Source: Shewanella psychromarinicola | GTDB taxonomy: Bacteria > Pseudomonadota > Gammaproteobacteria > Enterobacterales > Shewanellaceae | NCBI RefSeq assembly: GCF_003855155.1 | Contig: NZ_CP034073.1 | Coordinates: 4,526,001-4,590,000 of the forward strand | Length of the DNA stretch: 64,000 nucleotides | Direction: 5' to 3' | In this document: positions 36,143-45,495 of the stretch, piece after piece | Layout of the letters: each line of letters starts with the position of its first letter | Numbering within the stretch: the first letter of the stretch is position 1 | Translations under genes and position numbers: made by a program | The notes under the pieces: generated by a model | Database searches by the model: none | What the model was told of the DNA's origin: nothing | The model's input: only the letters and a program-made list of their open reading frames with translations

Positions 36143-36529
36143 TCATCCATAGGTGACTATGGTCATCACTATCATTAATAGAAAAGGCGAGAGTACAAAC
36201 AAAATTTTTGAGCGAGATAATTGTTGTCTTAACTGCTCCAAAGCGGGATCTTGCAGCAACAACACGTTACCGGAATGAAAAGACTCCATCAGCTGAATTT
36301 GAGTGTCCTTGTGCACTGGGTCCATTTTGCTGCTCATTTGATCACAATGTGCATACTCTTCAGGATAGTGATGTTGAATATATTGGCAAATATTTTGGGT
36401 AATAACATTCAATTTATATACAAAAAAACTCATTATTATCAATGATAAAATAACCCAAGTAATCACAATCATTATGACGCCTCTGTTTGTACATCGTAAT
36501 ACGTTCAACAATCTCATTGGATCAATCAC
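36143..36529 (-). CDS. Hypothetical two-helix membrane protein
   Basis: 128 residues with one membrane helix near the N-terminus (VIMIVITWVILSLIIMSFFV) and another at the C-terminus (ILFVLSPFLLMIVMTIVTY), and a hydrophilic middle of about 70 residues. I do not recognise the family. An ATG at residue 5 or 20 could also be the start. It is on the same strand as, and downstream of, the HupE/UreJ-like gene across a 50-bp gap, so they may share a transcript. Confidence 0.5.
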   Translation of the reverse strand: MIDPMRLLNVLRCTNRGVIMIVITWVILSLIIMSFFVYKLNVITQNICQYIQHHYPEEYAHCDQMSSKMDPVHKDTQIQLMESFHSGNVLLLQDPALEQLRQQLSRSKILFVLSPFLLMIVMTIVTYG

Positions 36530-36579
36530 GCTAAAATAGTAGCTCCCGTTTGAAGGTGGCTATAAAAAATTCATGCCTC

Positions 36580-37704
36580 CTAAAAGCGTTCAACGGACCA
36601 TTGTATGGCCATAATGCCGATCGCAACCGATCCAAGCTGCATGCCCCAGTTTCTATACCAGAGTGAATGGCGAACAAATATTAACAAGGGCAGCACCAAA
36701 GCCAAAATGGCCAACTGACCTATTTCTACGCCGACATTAAAGGCTAAAATAGCCAATAGTTTTTGATTTTCAGGCAGCCCAAGTTCACCTAATACTCCAG
36801 CAAACCCCATGCCGTGCAATAAGCCAAAAACAAACGTTATCCACCCTAAGCGCAATACTATTGGCCAAACATTATTTAGTGCCGCAAATAGCACTGATAA
36901 TGCAATGCCAAGTTCAACCCAATGGCTACTAAAATTCAATATACCCAGTGCAGTTGCCGTCAATGTGACCGAATGGGCTAAGGTAAAGGCAGTGATAATC
37001 CATGCGGTGTCTTTAAATATTTGCTTTGGATTATCAATAGAATGCCATTCTCGCTGTTCACGGACCAATACGCAAGTTAACAATAACGCCAGTAAAAATA
37101 AAACATGATCCGTGCCTTTCCAGATATGAATAACGCCTTGATAAACATATTCAGCAAAGGTATCACTGGCCTGACTTTCGCCTAAGTTAATCAATATTAT
37201 CGGGTTATCCTTGCTGATCACTCGAGCGTATTGATGATCGGGCGCCCCAATGGTGGTGATAACGTTATGATCGGTATCTATGTTAAAAAAAGCTTGATAA
37301 TTAATGGTTAACACACCAAGGCTATCGCACTCAGCCTGAAATGATCCCAGCAGATAGTCTTCGCTAGCGTGCTGAACAATTTGTTCCATTGGGTCAAAGC
37401 TAAGCGGGCAATCTTGTTGTCGACTGATCGCTAAAGATGATTGTAAATAATCAATTATCGCCACCTGATGAGCTTGTAACTCTGCCAAAGTAAGTTCACC
37501 ATCTTGATTATCATCAATAGGGACAACTTGGTTAATGTCAAACAAACGTACTTGCCAAGCACCCTTAATTTGCCCTTGCTTATCCAAGTCGACAGACAAA
37601 TAACTGGTGCTCATTTGATGGGCTAAACAGCCATGACTGAGCAGCAACAATAACAATAATAAACAGCCTTTAAACATAGAAAAAAATCGGGTGAATACCT
37701 TCAC
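36580..37704 (-). CDS. HupE/UreJ-like membrane protein
   Basis: Secreted-domain plus membrane protein of 374 residues. A signal peptide (MFKGCLLLLLLLLSHGCLAH) is followed by a periplasmic domain of about 160 residues with an EF-hand-like DDNQDGELTLAEL. A C-terminal HupE/UreJ_2 domain then has about six membrane helices, starting VIHIWKGTDHVLFLLALLL with conserved His/Asp and continuing ITAFTLAHSVTLT. HupE/UreJ relatives take up nickel or cobalt. This two-part version is widespread near metal or unknown functions, so metal transport is a guess. Confidence 0.75.
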   Translation of the reverse strand: MKVFTRFFSMFKGCLLLLLLLLSHGCLAHQMSTSYLSVDLDKQGQIKGAWQVRLFDINQVVPIDDNQDGELTLAELQAHQVAIIDYLQSSLAISRQQDCPLSFDPMEQIVQHASEDYLLGSFQAECDSLGVLTINYQAFFNIDTDHNVITTIGAPDHQYARVISKDNPIILINLGESQASDTFAEYVYQGVIHIWKGTDHVLFLLALLLTCVLVREQREWHSIDNPKQIFKDTAWIITAFTLAHSVTLTATALGILNFSSHWVELGIALSVLFAALNNVWPIVLRLGWITFVFGLLHGMGFAGVLGELGLPENQKLLAILAFNVGVEIGQLAILALVLPLLIFVRHSLWYRNWGMQLGSVAIGIMAIQWSVERF

Positions 37705-38349
37705 TACTTTATCCTTAACTTGCTACATTGTTGACAGAGAGATTGCGACTGACTGGAACTCACTTTTTAGCATTTTTAGTGCGACTCAACAATGCCTTAG
37801 CCTGCTCTAAACGTATTCTCTTATTGACTTGACGTGCTACCTGCCAGTTTATTTTGGCCAAGTAAAGTAATTTTTTGGGCTGTACATCAACCTTTAGATA
37901 CTATGTTGTCTGCTCAAATGCCAGGTGTTTTGTGCTATCACTAGGCGCAGCAACTAGCACATTGGAGCCACTTAAACAAAGTGAACGACTCATACGCCAC
38001 TGAGTGTCGAACAGCGGATGTTCTCGATGAATATGATAAAAAAACACCATTACATTGAAGTATAGTGTTTATCTCTATCGTACTGCAGGTAAAACCAATG
38101 AATAACTAACCTCAACTCGCTATAAGTGATGGGGTAAATCGACAACAATAAATTGATTCAAATCTGCAATATCAAACTTGCTATTTGTTTTGCTAACAAG
38201 GCGTATTCAGGTAGTGAGTCGCTGCATCAATAGCGGGTCTACTGTCAGTCAAGCAAGTCAATGCAACACAGTTAGCAGGACCGCTAGCAGGACCGCTAGC
38301 AGGACAAAGGATTGTTTGATAACCACTGATTATCCCAAGATGAGGTTAG
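37705..38349. other. 645-bp intergenic region with 12-bp repeats and a possible ORF remnant
   Basis: A 12-bp unit TAGCAGGACCGC is repeated 2.75 times at 38273-38305. On the minus strand 37760-37885 encodes an open, basic stretch containing KKLLYLAKINWQVARQVNKR and ending at TGA 37760, but it has no start codon at its head and a stop just upstream, so it looks like a gene remnant. An ATG-initiated plus frame from 38178 overlaps the Kef gene antisense and is a shadow. Promoters for the HupE-like gene must lie here. Confidence 0.45.
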
Positions 38350-40302
38350 CTATCCCTGTAGCAAATACTCTTCGGCTTTTTCGATACTGCGTGGTTTACC
38401 CACCAGCATTAAAATATCGTTACGCCTTATTATCCAATCCGGTGGTGGAGGATCGATCTCCTCCCCTTTACGCCGCACGGCACGAAGTTCAACATCCAAG
38501 GCTTGCCATGGAATGTCAGCAACGGTTTTACCGACCGCACTGGCTCCAGATGCCAGCGACACTGCATGGAGTAAATCCAAGGTGAAATCGGTTTCTGTGC
38601 CAGAAAAGAAACCGTGTAAATATTGATAATGGTTACGACGCTCAGATTCTAAGCGTTTAATTATTCGCGGTAATGGTACGCCACATTTGTACAGCACCTG
38701 TGAAACCAGCATCAAACTTCCTTCAAGTGACTCTGGGATAACTTGGGTTGCACCAGCTTCTTTAAGCTCATGTAAGTTTGCATCATCACGAGTGCGCACC
38801 AATATTTTTACATCGGGAGCAAGCTTACGCGCCACCGCTAAACACTCTTCAGACTGCCTTGGCTCACAAAATGTCACCACCACTAAACTGGCTTGTCGTA
38901 TGCCTATTTTTTTCAATAGTGCCATTTTGCAGGCATCACCAAAATGAATATTTTCACCTGCCGCTCTGGCTTCAGAGACCCGGGTGGGATCTAAATCAAG
39001 CACCATGTAAGGCACAGCTTCAGTTTTCAAAAAGCGGGCAATCGTTTGTCCTACGCGGCCATAACCTAAAATCAGTACCACATCACTTTCATCAGAATGA
39101 GGCAATACAATCTCTATCGGATCTTGTTTAGATGGCTGCTTATTACCGCTGACCTTTTTGGCAATATCAACGCTATGGCGGATCAGCCAAGGTGCCATCG
39201 ACATAGAAATCACCGCCACGGCCACTAACACAGTGCTCACTTCAGTGTCGAGCAATTGATAATTTACCGCCAATGCCAGTAACACAAAACTAAACTCACC
39301 CACTTGACCTAAACTAATGGCGGTACTAAGGGCAATTTTAACATTTTCACCCACTAGCCTTAGTAGTCCATAGATAATCAATATTTTGCTCAACACCACA
39401 CCGACCAAAATCAATATTACTTGCCACCAATATTGCATCACCAGATTGAAATCCAGCAGCATGCCGATAGAGATAAAAAATAAACCCATTAATAAATCAC
39501 GAAATGGCCTAATGTCGGCTTCTAACTGGCGTCGATATTGGCTTTCGCCAAGTAACATACCTGCAATAAACGCCCCTAATGCCATCGATAATCCAAGCCA
39601 TTGCGTAAAAGCACCTGTCACCAAGGCCACAACTAAGGTTGATAACACAAATAACTCATTTGAACGTGAGCGTGCCACTTCGTCAAAAATTCGTGGCAAT
39701 ATCCATTTACCGAATGACATCAAGCCTAAAAAGGCCAAAATACCGGTGAGCAATCCCCATGCGATACTATTGAAGCTCATTTCGGTACCGCCATTGGCTA
39801 ATAACGGCATTAAAATCAATAGAGGCACCACAGCTAAGTCTTGAAATAACAACACGCTGACCGACAGCTCGCCGTGCCTGCGCCTTAACCAGTTTTGTTC
39901 ATTAAGCAACTTCAACACAATGGCCGTTGACGACAAGGCAATGGCAGAGCCAATGACTACCGCTGCCACTAAGTTTTGCCCAACTAACATGGCAATACCG
40001 CCCGCAACAAAAGCCGTTACCAGCATTTGGGTACTACCCAAACCAAAAACCGTTCGGCGCATCGCCCACAACCTAGGGACAGAAAACTCCAGTCCAAGAG
40101 TGAACATGAGTAGCACCACGCCTAACTCTGCTACGGACTGCATTTGTAACTGAGTAAACCAATGAAAACCACTGGGACCACTGACCACTCCCGTTAGCAA
40201 ATAAGCTAAAATGGCGGGTAAACCCAGTCGACGTAACAATGCAATCGCCACAATCGCAATCACAAGCATCGACAAAATATGGATAAAAATGCTGTGTTCC
40301 AT
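38350..40302 (-). CDS. Kef-type (CPA2) cation:proton antiporter with RCK domains
   Basis: Inner-membrane potassium/sodium-proton antiporter of 650 residues. About 12-13 membrane segments occupy residues 1-390, with the CPA2 signatures LGVVLLMFTLGLEFSVPRLW and LSSTAIVLKLLNEQ. A TrkA-N (RCK) NAD-binding domain follows with VLILGYGRVGQTIARF, then a TrkA-C domain at the C-terminus (VRRKGEEIDPPPPDWIIRRND). The domain plan matches YbaL/KefB-like proteins. No glutathione-binding regulatory partner (KefF/KefG) is adjacent. GAGGAG precedes ATG 40302. Confidence 0.9.
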   Translation of the reverse strand: MEHSIFIHILSMLVIAIVAIALLRRLGLPAILAYLLTGVVSGPSGFHWFTQLQMQSVAELGVVLLMFTLGLEFSVPRLWAMRRTVFGLGSTQMLVTAFVAGGIAMLVGQNLVAAVVIGSAIALSSTAIVLKLLNEQNWLRRRHGELSVSVLLFQDLAVVPLLILMPLLANGGTEMSFNSIAWGLLTGILAFLGLMSFGKWILPRIFDEVARSRSNELFVLSTLVVALVTGAFTQWLGLSMALGAFIAGMLLGESQYRRQLEADIRPFRDLLMGLFFISIGMLLDFNLVMQYWWQVILILVGVVLSKILIIYGLLRLVGENVKIALSTAISLGQVGEFSFVLLALAVNYQLLDTEVSTVLVAVAVISMSMAPWLIRHSVDIAKKVSGNKQPSKQDPIEIVLPHSDESDVVLILGYGRVGQTIARFLKTEAVPYMVLDLDPTRVSEARAAGENIHFGDACKMALLKKIGIRQASLVVVTFCEPRQSEECLAVARKLAPDVKILVRTRDDANLHELKEAGATQVIPESLEGSLMLVSQVLYKCGVPLPRIIKRLESERRNHYQYLHGFFSGTETDFTLDLLHAVSLASGASAVGKTVADIPWQALDVELRAVRRKGEEIDPPPPDWIIRRNDILMLVGKPRSIEKAEEYLLQG

Positions 40303-40463
40303 TCTGGCTTTGGCTCCTCGTCAAAAAACTGTCGAAAGGGGGTTGAACATTTTGTTAGCCCTACAATAAAACAACAACCAACTAATAACTATAGAAAAAT
40401 TTTCATAGGCACGATTATTGCTAACAATACGGTAATTAGTTGTAACGTACTGGAAGAAATACA

Positions 40464-41345
40464 ATGGATTTTTCAATAGCAACAGAATTATATCCTGATG
40501 ATTACTGGTACCGTTCAGACGCTTACTTGAATATAGAGCCTGAGTTAGACCTTGTTCAAGTGATTCAACAACTACATGGAAGTTTAGATCCTCGGACAGT
40601 TTTTGCCTGTTTTGGCAAGATCCTAGGACAATATTTGCCGGTTAAAGGACTGCAGTTGATCCTAGATAAACAAAAATTTGTTTGGGGACGTCACTACGGT
40701 ATTGAATTGAAACGGACTATCAACGATAACCAAGATACCTTTACTATAGCGTATCAATTGTCTGCGCCACTGAGTTCGTCGCAAAAGAAAACCTTGGGAC
40801 AACTAGAGAGTATATTAATTCAACCGTTGAATAATGCGTTGAAGTATCAAAGCATGTCTAATCAAGCCATGTTTGACGCACTAACAGACCTAGGTAATCG
40901 TTATTATTATCGCCAAGCTATCGACATCGCATTAGCACGAGCTAATCGCCAACAAGGTAAAGTGTCATTAATTGTATTAGATTTAGATAAATTTAAACAA
41001 CTTAACGATGCATATGGCCATAAAGTGGGTGACTACGTATTAGTGGGTTTTGCTGCGTTAATTAATCAAGCCATTCGTAATACTGACCAAGCCTTTAGAA
41101 TTGGCGGTGACGAATTTGTAATTATTACCCAAGGGGATGTTAATGCGGCGGCAATAGTATGCCAACGTATTATTGATATGATGCCGAGACATTCTGAGCT
41201 CACCGAATATAACATTCAGTGCAGTTTAGGCATTGCGGAGTCGTTACCGCAGCAACATGCAGAAAATATATATGAGCGCGCCGATAAAGCAATGTATTGC
41301 GCAAAAGCCGCTGGCAGAAACTGCTTCCGAATTAGCGCTAATTAG
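40464..41345 (+). CDS. Diguanylate cyclase (GGDEF)
   Basis: Makes cyclic di-GMP from GTP. The 293-residue protein has no membrane segment. An N-terminal region of about 125 residues looks like a small sensor domain. The GGDEF domain starts at FDALTDLGNRYYY. The active motif is intact (RIGGDEFVII), and an inhibitory I-site RNTD lies five residues before it, so product feedback is expected. DLDKFKQLND supplies the first metal-site Asp. GGAAG precedes ATG 40464. Confidence 0.92.
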   Translation: MDFSIATELYPDDYWYRSDAYLNIEPELDLVQVIQQLHGSLDPRTVFACFGKILGQYLPVKGLQLILDKQKFVWGRHYGIELKRTINDNQDTFTIAYQLSAPLSSSQKKTLGQLESILIQPLNNALKYQSMSNQAMFDALTDLGNRYYYRQAIDIALARANRQQGKVSLIVLDLDKFKQLNDAYGHKVGDYVLVGFAALINQAIRNTDQAFRIGGDEFVIITQGDVNAAAIVCQRIIDMMPRHSELTEYNIQCSLGIAESLPQQHAENIYERADKAMYCAKAAGRNCFRISAN

Positions 41346-41391
41346 CGCTACCTTATCCCCACGCCATACTGACAACTAATTGCCGAAAAAA

Positions 41392-41411
41392 AAGCCCTTC
41401 TTTAGGGGCTT
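41392..41411 (-). terminator. Bidirectional terminator, cyclase / ligase gene
   Basis: AAGCCC and GGGCTT form a G+C-rich stem. On the minus strand it is followed by an unbroken T-run (eight Ts), a strong intrinsic terminator for the RimK-like gene. On the plus strand it would also serve the cyclase gene. Confidence 0.8.
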
Positions 41412-41434
41412 CTTGGTTGATCACTTTATCTTAA

Positions 41435-42886
41435 TTACATCCCTCGAAGCTGAATACGCCTTAAAAATTCCGTCATCACCCGATCGTAAACTAAATCACC
41501 TAAAAACAAATCCTCTACCCCATGATCAATACTGGGATTGTCGTTCACTTCAATCACATAAGCTTTACCGTCAATTTCTTTTAAATCGACGCCATACAAT
41601 CCCGCACCAATTAAATTAGACGCTTTGACTGCGGCATCGACAATATTTTGCGGCACCATTTTTAAATCGATACAGTCAAAATCACCACTGCTGACACGGC
41701 CACTCTGGTGATGTTGATATATCTGCCAATGACCGCGGCTCATAAAATAACGACAGGCGTAAATAGGTTGACGATTTAACACCCCAATCCGCCAATCATA
41801 ATCGGTTGGCATAAACGCTTGCGCTAAAATTAGCGCACTGTGCTCAAAGATTATCGCTGCTTGTTCAAGCAAGGTTTCACGGTCGTTAACTTTAACCACC
41901 CCGAGCGAAAATGCGCCATCGGGTACTTTAAGCACAATAGGCAATCCTATGGTGCTAATGACATTTTCTGCCCAGTTTTTATCTGATGCTTTAAAGATTA
42001 AACTTTTGGGTACAGGCACTTTATGTTTGTTTAATAGCTCAGTTAAAAACACCTTATTAGTACACTTCATAATGGATTCAGGATCGTCCATTACCACTAG
42101 CCCCAGCTGCTCTGCCGCCTTAGCAAACCGGTATGTAAAATTACTGATATTAGTGGTTGAACGGATAAATAAGCCATCAAACTCGCTTAGCCGAGCGAGA
42201 TCATGAGAACTAATTTGGACTAAATCCATACCAATACGATTAGCCGACTTAGTAAAGAGTTTCAGTGCCGCTTTATCTGATGGCGGCATTTTCTCATGTT
42301 CATCCACCAACATGGCAATTTCATAACGATAGCGCTTTGACGGTTTCGGTAAACGCCACACTTTTTGTGAAAACACTTCGAGGTACTTAGCAAATAAATC
42401 TTGTTCTGGCTCGGTTAAATCTTGAAATGCAGCAGGCTCAATCGCATCCACTTGCCATTTACCCGCCATTTTTAATAAACGTACTTGTAATACGGGAACG
42501 GTAAAACGTTCAAAAATTTTACGGGCAAGCTTATCAAGTGACGGATTATCGCAATAACCAAAATACAGCTTCATGGTGATTTCGTTCAGCGTATCTGACA
42601 GTTTATCTAAACCGACTTGCGGTAAACTAAAAAAACGGTCCTGAGATAAATCATTAATGGTCATTACCCTAGGGATCACTCTGTGACCGCGAGCTTCAGC
42701 CATTAGCGAGCAGTAATAGCCCGTGCTTAAATAATCATAACTGCGGCACAAGTTAATCACTTGCATGGCACTCTTATCTGAAAATGCCCCCATTTCTAAA
42801 TAATCATGAACCGTGACCATATTGTCACTGGGTAAATAGGGACGCCAATCATTAACATCGTCGGTGACAATTAAAAACTGAGCCAT
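41435..42886 (-). CDS. RimK-like ATP-grasp ligase with N-terminal RLAN domain
   Basis: Predicted ATP-dependent carboxylate-amine ligase of 483 residues. The N-terminal 190 or so residues form a domain typical of this subfamily (RimK-like ATP-grasp N-terminal), with DDVNDWRPYLPSD and YDYLSTGYYCSLMAEARGHR. The ATP-grasp core has FIRSTTNISNFTYRFA, KVPDGAFSLGVVKV and the metal-binding VIEVNDNPSIDHGVED. Relatives add glutamate or other amino acids to a protein or peptide C-terminus. It is divergent from a GNAT-C39 gene across 50 bp, a pairing that suggests a peptide ligase and a peptidase working together. Confidence 0.85.
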   Translation of the reverse strand: MAQFLIVTDDVNDWRPYLPSDNMVTVHDYLEMGAFSDKSAMQVINLCRSYDYLSTGYYCSLMAEARGHRVIPRVMTINDLSQDRFFSLPQVGLDKLSDTLNEITMKLYFGYCDNPSLDKLARKIFERFTVPVLQVRLLKMAGKWQVDAIEPAAFQDLTEPEQDLFAKYLEVFSQKVWRLPKPSKRYRYEIAMLVDEHEKMPPSDKAALKLFTKSANRIGMDLVQISSHDLARLSEFDGLFIRSTTNISNFTYRFAKAAEQLGLVVMDDPESIMKCTNKVFLTELLNKHKVPVPKSLIFKASDKNWAENVISTIGLPIVLKVPDGAFSLGVVKVNDRETLLEQAAIIFEHSALILAQAFMPTDYDWRIGVLNRQPIYACRYFMSRGHWQIYQHHQSGRVSSGDFDCIDLKMVPQNIVDAAVKASNLIGAGLYGVDLKEIDGKAYVIEVNDNPSIDHGVEDLFLGDLVYDRVMTEFLRRIQLRGM

Positions 42887-42936
42887 AAATATCTATTGCC
42901 TCTTGTGCGGTTTAGCGCGAAAATTAACCCACTATC

Positions 42937-44052
42937 ATGTTTGCCAACTCGAGCCGACTCATGCTGCTTCGTCAAGCTATCCCCAGCGATTTACCCCAAC
43001 TTAACCATATCGAACACAATGCTTTTAGCGGCGATAAAATCAGTTCTCGGCAGATGAAACGCTTTGTTAATTCGCCACTAGACAGCTTATTAGTGGCCGA
43101 CATAGACGGCACACTTGCAGGCTATGCACTCGTGTTGTTTCATCGTGGCACGCGACTAGCTCGACTTTATTCTATTGCCGTTACTGCCGAGTTTAGAGGC
43201 CGCAACATTGCCTTTGAGCTGGTCACACAATGTGAACACACTGTCATCGAGCGAGGCTTCATTACATTACGCCTAGAAGTGCGAAACGACAATATAGCGG
43301 CCAAAAATCTTTATCTGAAAATGGGCTATAAGGTGCTAAAAACCTTAGTGCATTATTATGACGACTTAGCTGATGGTGTGCGCATGCACAAACGCTTAGA
43401 CCCACCAGGGCCAAGCAAAGTTATCAAAATTCCTTTGTACGTACAAACCACGCCATTTACTTGTGGCGCGGCTTGTTTAATGATGGCCATGAGTGCCGTA
43501 AAGCCACAATATAATCCAAGTCGAGTTGATGAGCTGAGCATCTGGCGCGAAGCCACCACTATTTTTATGACCAGCGGTCATGGCGGTTGCAGTGTTCATG
43601 GTTTAGCCTTAGCGGCCATTAAACGCGGATTACAGATTGAGATGTACAGCCAATCAACGTCGGTGCCGTTTATTGATAGTGTTCGTGACAGTAATAAAAA
43701 AGCCGTTATCACCATTGTGCATGACGACTTTTGTCAGCAATTGTCAGAGCAAGACATTGAAATACATGACGCATCGCCGACACTGGCACAACTTCGCCAC
43801 TGGATAGACAGCGGCTATGGGGTGTTATTAATGATAAGTACTTATCGATTCAATGGTGAAAAAGGCCCCCACTGGGTGGTATTGAGCGGCTATAACGAGC
43901 AGTTTATGTTTATCCATGACCCGTTTGTTGAAGCGCAAAAAGACGCCATTAATGCGGCTTATGTACCGATTAGTCAATCTGAGCTGGCGCAGGTGATGCA
44001 GTATGGCAAGCAGAAACAAGTGTCGTGTTTAGTGGTTAAGTCCGCATCCTAG
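42937..44052 (+). CDS. GNAT acetyltransferase fused to C39-like peptidase
   Basis: Two-domain protein of 371 residues. The GNAT domain (about 8-145) has IPSDLPQLNHIEHNAFSGD, the acetyl-CoA loop region AVTAEFRGRNIAFELV and RLEVRNDNIAAKNLYLKMGY. The C39-like cysteine peptidase domain (about 165-370) has the active Cys in TTPFTCGAACLMMAM, the His in GPHWVVLSGYN and the Asp in FIHDPF. It lacks the membrane and ABC parts of C39 bacteriocin exporters, so it is a cytoplasmic peptidase. An alternative start is ATG 42961 (MLLRQ); neither has a strong ribosome site. It is divergently paired with the RimK-like ligase. Confidence 0.85.
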   Translation: MFANSSRLMLLRQAIPSDLPQLNHIEHNAFSGDKISSRQMKRFVNSPLDSLLVADIDGTLAGYALVLFHRGTRLARLYSIAVTAEFRGRNIAFELVTQCEHTVIERGFITLRLEVRNDNIAAKNLYLKMGYKVLKTLVHYYDDLADGVRMHKRLDPPGPSKVIKIPLYVQTTPFTCGAACLMMAMSAVKPQYNPSRVDELSIWREATTIFMTSGHGGCSVHGLALAAIKRGLQIEMYSQSTSVPFIDSVRDSNKKAVITIVHDDFCQQLSEQDIEIHDASPTLAQLRHWIDSGYGVLLMISTYRFNGEKGPHWVVLSGYNEQFMFIHDPFVEAQKDAINAAYVPISQSELAQVMQYGKQKQVSCLVVKSAS

Positions 44053-44846
44053 CGCGGTGATTTATAGCCTGCGGCCACTAACGGCATGGCACTTCGCCCA
44101 CACCAGACCAAGAGGAAACTAGCGCCTGTTCCCTCTTTACTCTTGATAAAAAAATTAGCCACGATAAGTCGCCCGGCTACATTTTTCAAAGCCATATTCA
44201 CAATCATAGCGAAAAGGTCGCCATAGGGATTAATCCAGCATTTGACTGCAATTTAGACGGCTTCGGCTCATCTTATTATAAAGCCAGAAAGTCTTAGAGC
44301 ATACGGGGTCATGAAATGTTATAAAATGACCGGTAAATACCATTTATCGAGATTATCCAAACCAACTAATCGTGAATGTATTGATAATATTTAAGATAGC
44401 TTTGACTTGCCACAACAGATAAAACGCAAATACATTAAAAATAATACAATTAAATCAATAACATATTTTGTTAATGACGATATTAACAATAACTTAAGGG
44501 GTCGACTTTATCGGGCTTAGTTCAATAATCTGATAAACTAAGCCGTGGCGTATAGCCAAAAGAAGCTTCGATAGAATTTACCCCTCATTGGATCCGCTCG
44601 ACTCAAAGATGTATGATAGGGAGATATGATGAAAAGGAATTTCAATGAAAAACCTACCCACTACTCGATATCTATTGATCCAAATCTGTTCTGTAGCCCA
44701 GATCCAGCATCAAAAAACGCCAGTTTCCCATTGCATAAGCCATAAAGCAGACCCATTAATTTAGACTAGGCGTCGGTCAAGTCCAACAAGCGATTTGTGC
44801 CTTGCAAACAGCACAAATACTACAACGTTATACCTAAGGATAATTT
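44053..44846. other. Gene-poor region with a 38-codon ORF and a hairpin
   Basis: 794 bp. A 9-bp hairpin GGCTTAGTT/AACTAAGCC spans 44514-44544. A plus-strand ORF 44629-44745 (MKRNFNEKPTHYSISIDPNL at its start, 38 residues) follows GGGAG at 5 bp, a better ribosome site than most genes here. It has no known family and could be a small protein or a truncated gene head. No other gene is seen. Confidence 0.35.
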
Positions 44847-45134
44847 GTGAATAATAATCAATTTTCTGACAGTTGTTACCTTTGTCATTCGGATTCAAAT
44901 TACATGAAAACGGACCATGAAAACAAACGGCATTATTTATGCTCAAATGAAAACTGTGGTGAGTATGAAATCTCGTTAAGTGCGATGGAGAACTTAATTG
45001 ATAATAATGATTTTAAATCTCAATTATTACCATTAGCTAAAAGGTGTAAAGGTACAGACCGTTTATTAGAAATCACCGTACGTGGTTCAGCTATAGAAGC
45101 AAAAACCAAATCGAGAGCTGAGGATGTCATATAG
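44847..45134 (+). CDS. Small putative zinc-binding protein, unknown
   Basis: 95 residues from GTG 44847 with AAGGA seven bases upstream. Two cysteine pairs, CYLCHSDSN (near 10) and CSNENCGEYE (near 32-37), could bind zinc as a small ribbon. The rest is helical and polar (ISLSAMENLIDNNDFKSQLL), ending in a basic tail. No signal peptide. I do not recognise a family. It is isolated between gene-poor regions and could be of foreign origin. Confidence 0.55.
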   Translation: MNNNQFSDSCYLCHSDSNYMKTDHENKRHYLCSNENCGEYEISLSAMENLIDNNDFKSQLLPLAKRCKGTDRLLEITVRGSAIEAKTKSRAEDVI

Positions 45135-45454
45135 GGGGAGTTATTATTCAGGATAAGTGGGGGCTGATCAGTGGGGGCAGTGTAAACTGTATTTTTCGCC
45201 CTTCATCTGACAGCAAAAAAACCTCATTTTCGCCATATTGACAGAAAATAACGACATTTCCCCTGCTGTTACTGACCGCGTTAGTAACGACCAGATTGGC
45301 ATGCTTTGGCTAATGCAAATCGTCATTTAAAGCGCTTTAGAGCTAACACCTTGGAGTCCAAAGACAAGAGATAAAATGCGCTAAATTTATTGTCCTATAG
45401 CATCATTAACTGACGCTTTGGACTGTTCAAATAATAGATTTAATGGCTCAAAAA
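45135..45454. other. Intergenic region, possible mobile-element remnant
   Basis: About 320 bp without a gene. A direct repeat GTGGGGGCTGATCA/GTGGGGGCAGTG at 45160-45182 looks like an insertion-sequence end, but no matching second end or transposase is present. Confidence 0.3.
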
Positions 45455-45472
45455 AGGAGGCTTTCGCCTCCT
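45455..45472 (-). terminator. Strong bidirectional terminator after the M28 peptidase gene
   Basis: AGGAGGC and GCCTCCT with a 4-base loop form a very stable stem. On the minus strand it is followed by TTTTTGAG, and on the plus strand by CTTTTT. Confidence 0.85.
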
Positions 45473-45495
45473 CTTTTTATCAAATAATATTGCGA

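Noticed and set aside
38178..38585. 135-codon plus-strand ORF
   Set aside because: Its second half is antisense to the well-supported Kef antiporter gene and its first half includes the 12-bp repeat; treated as a shadow.
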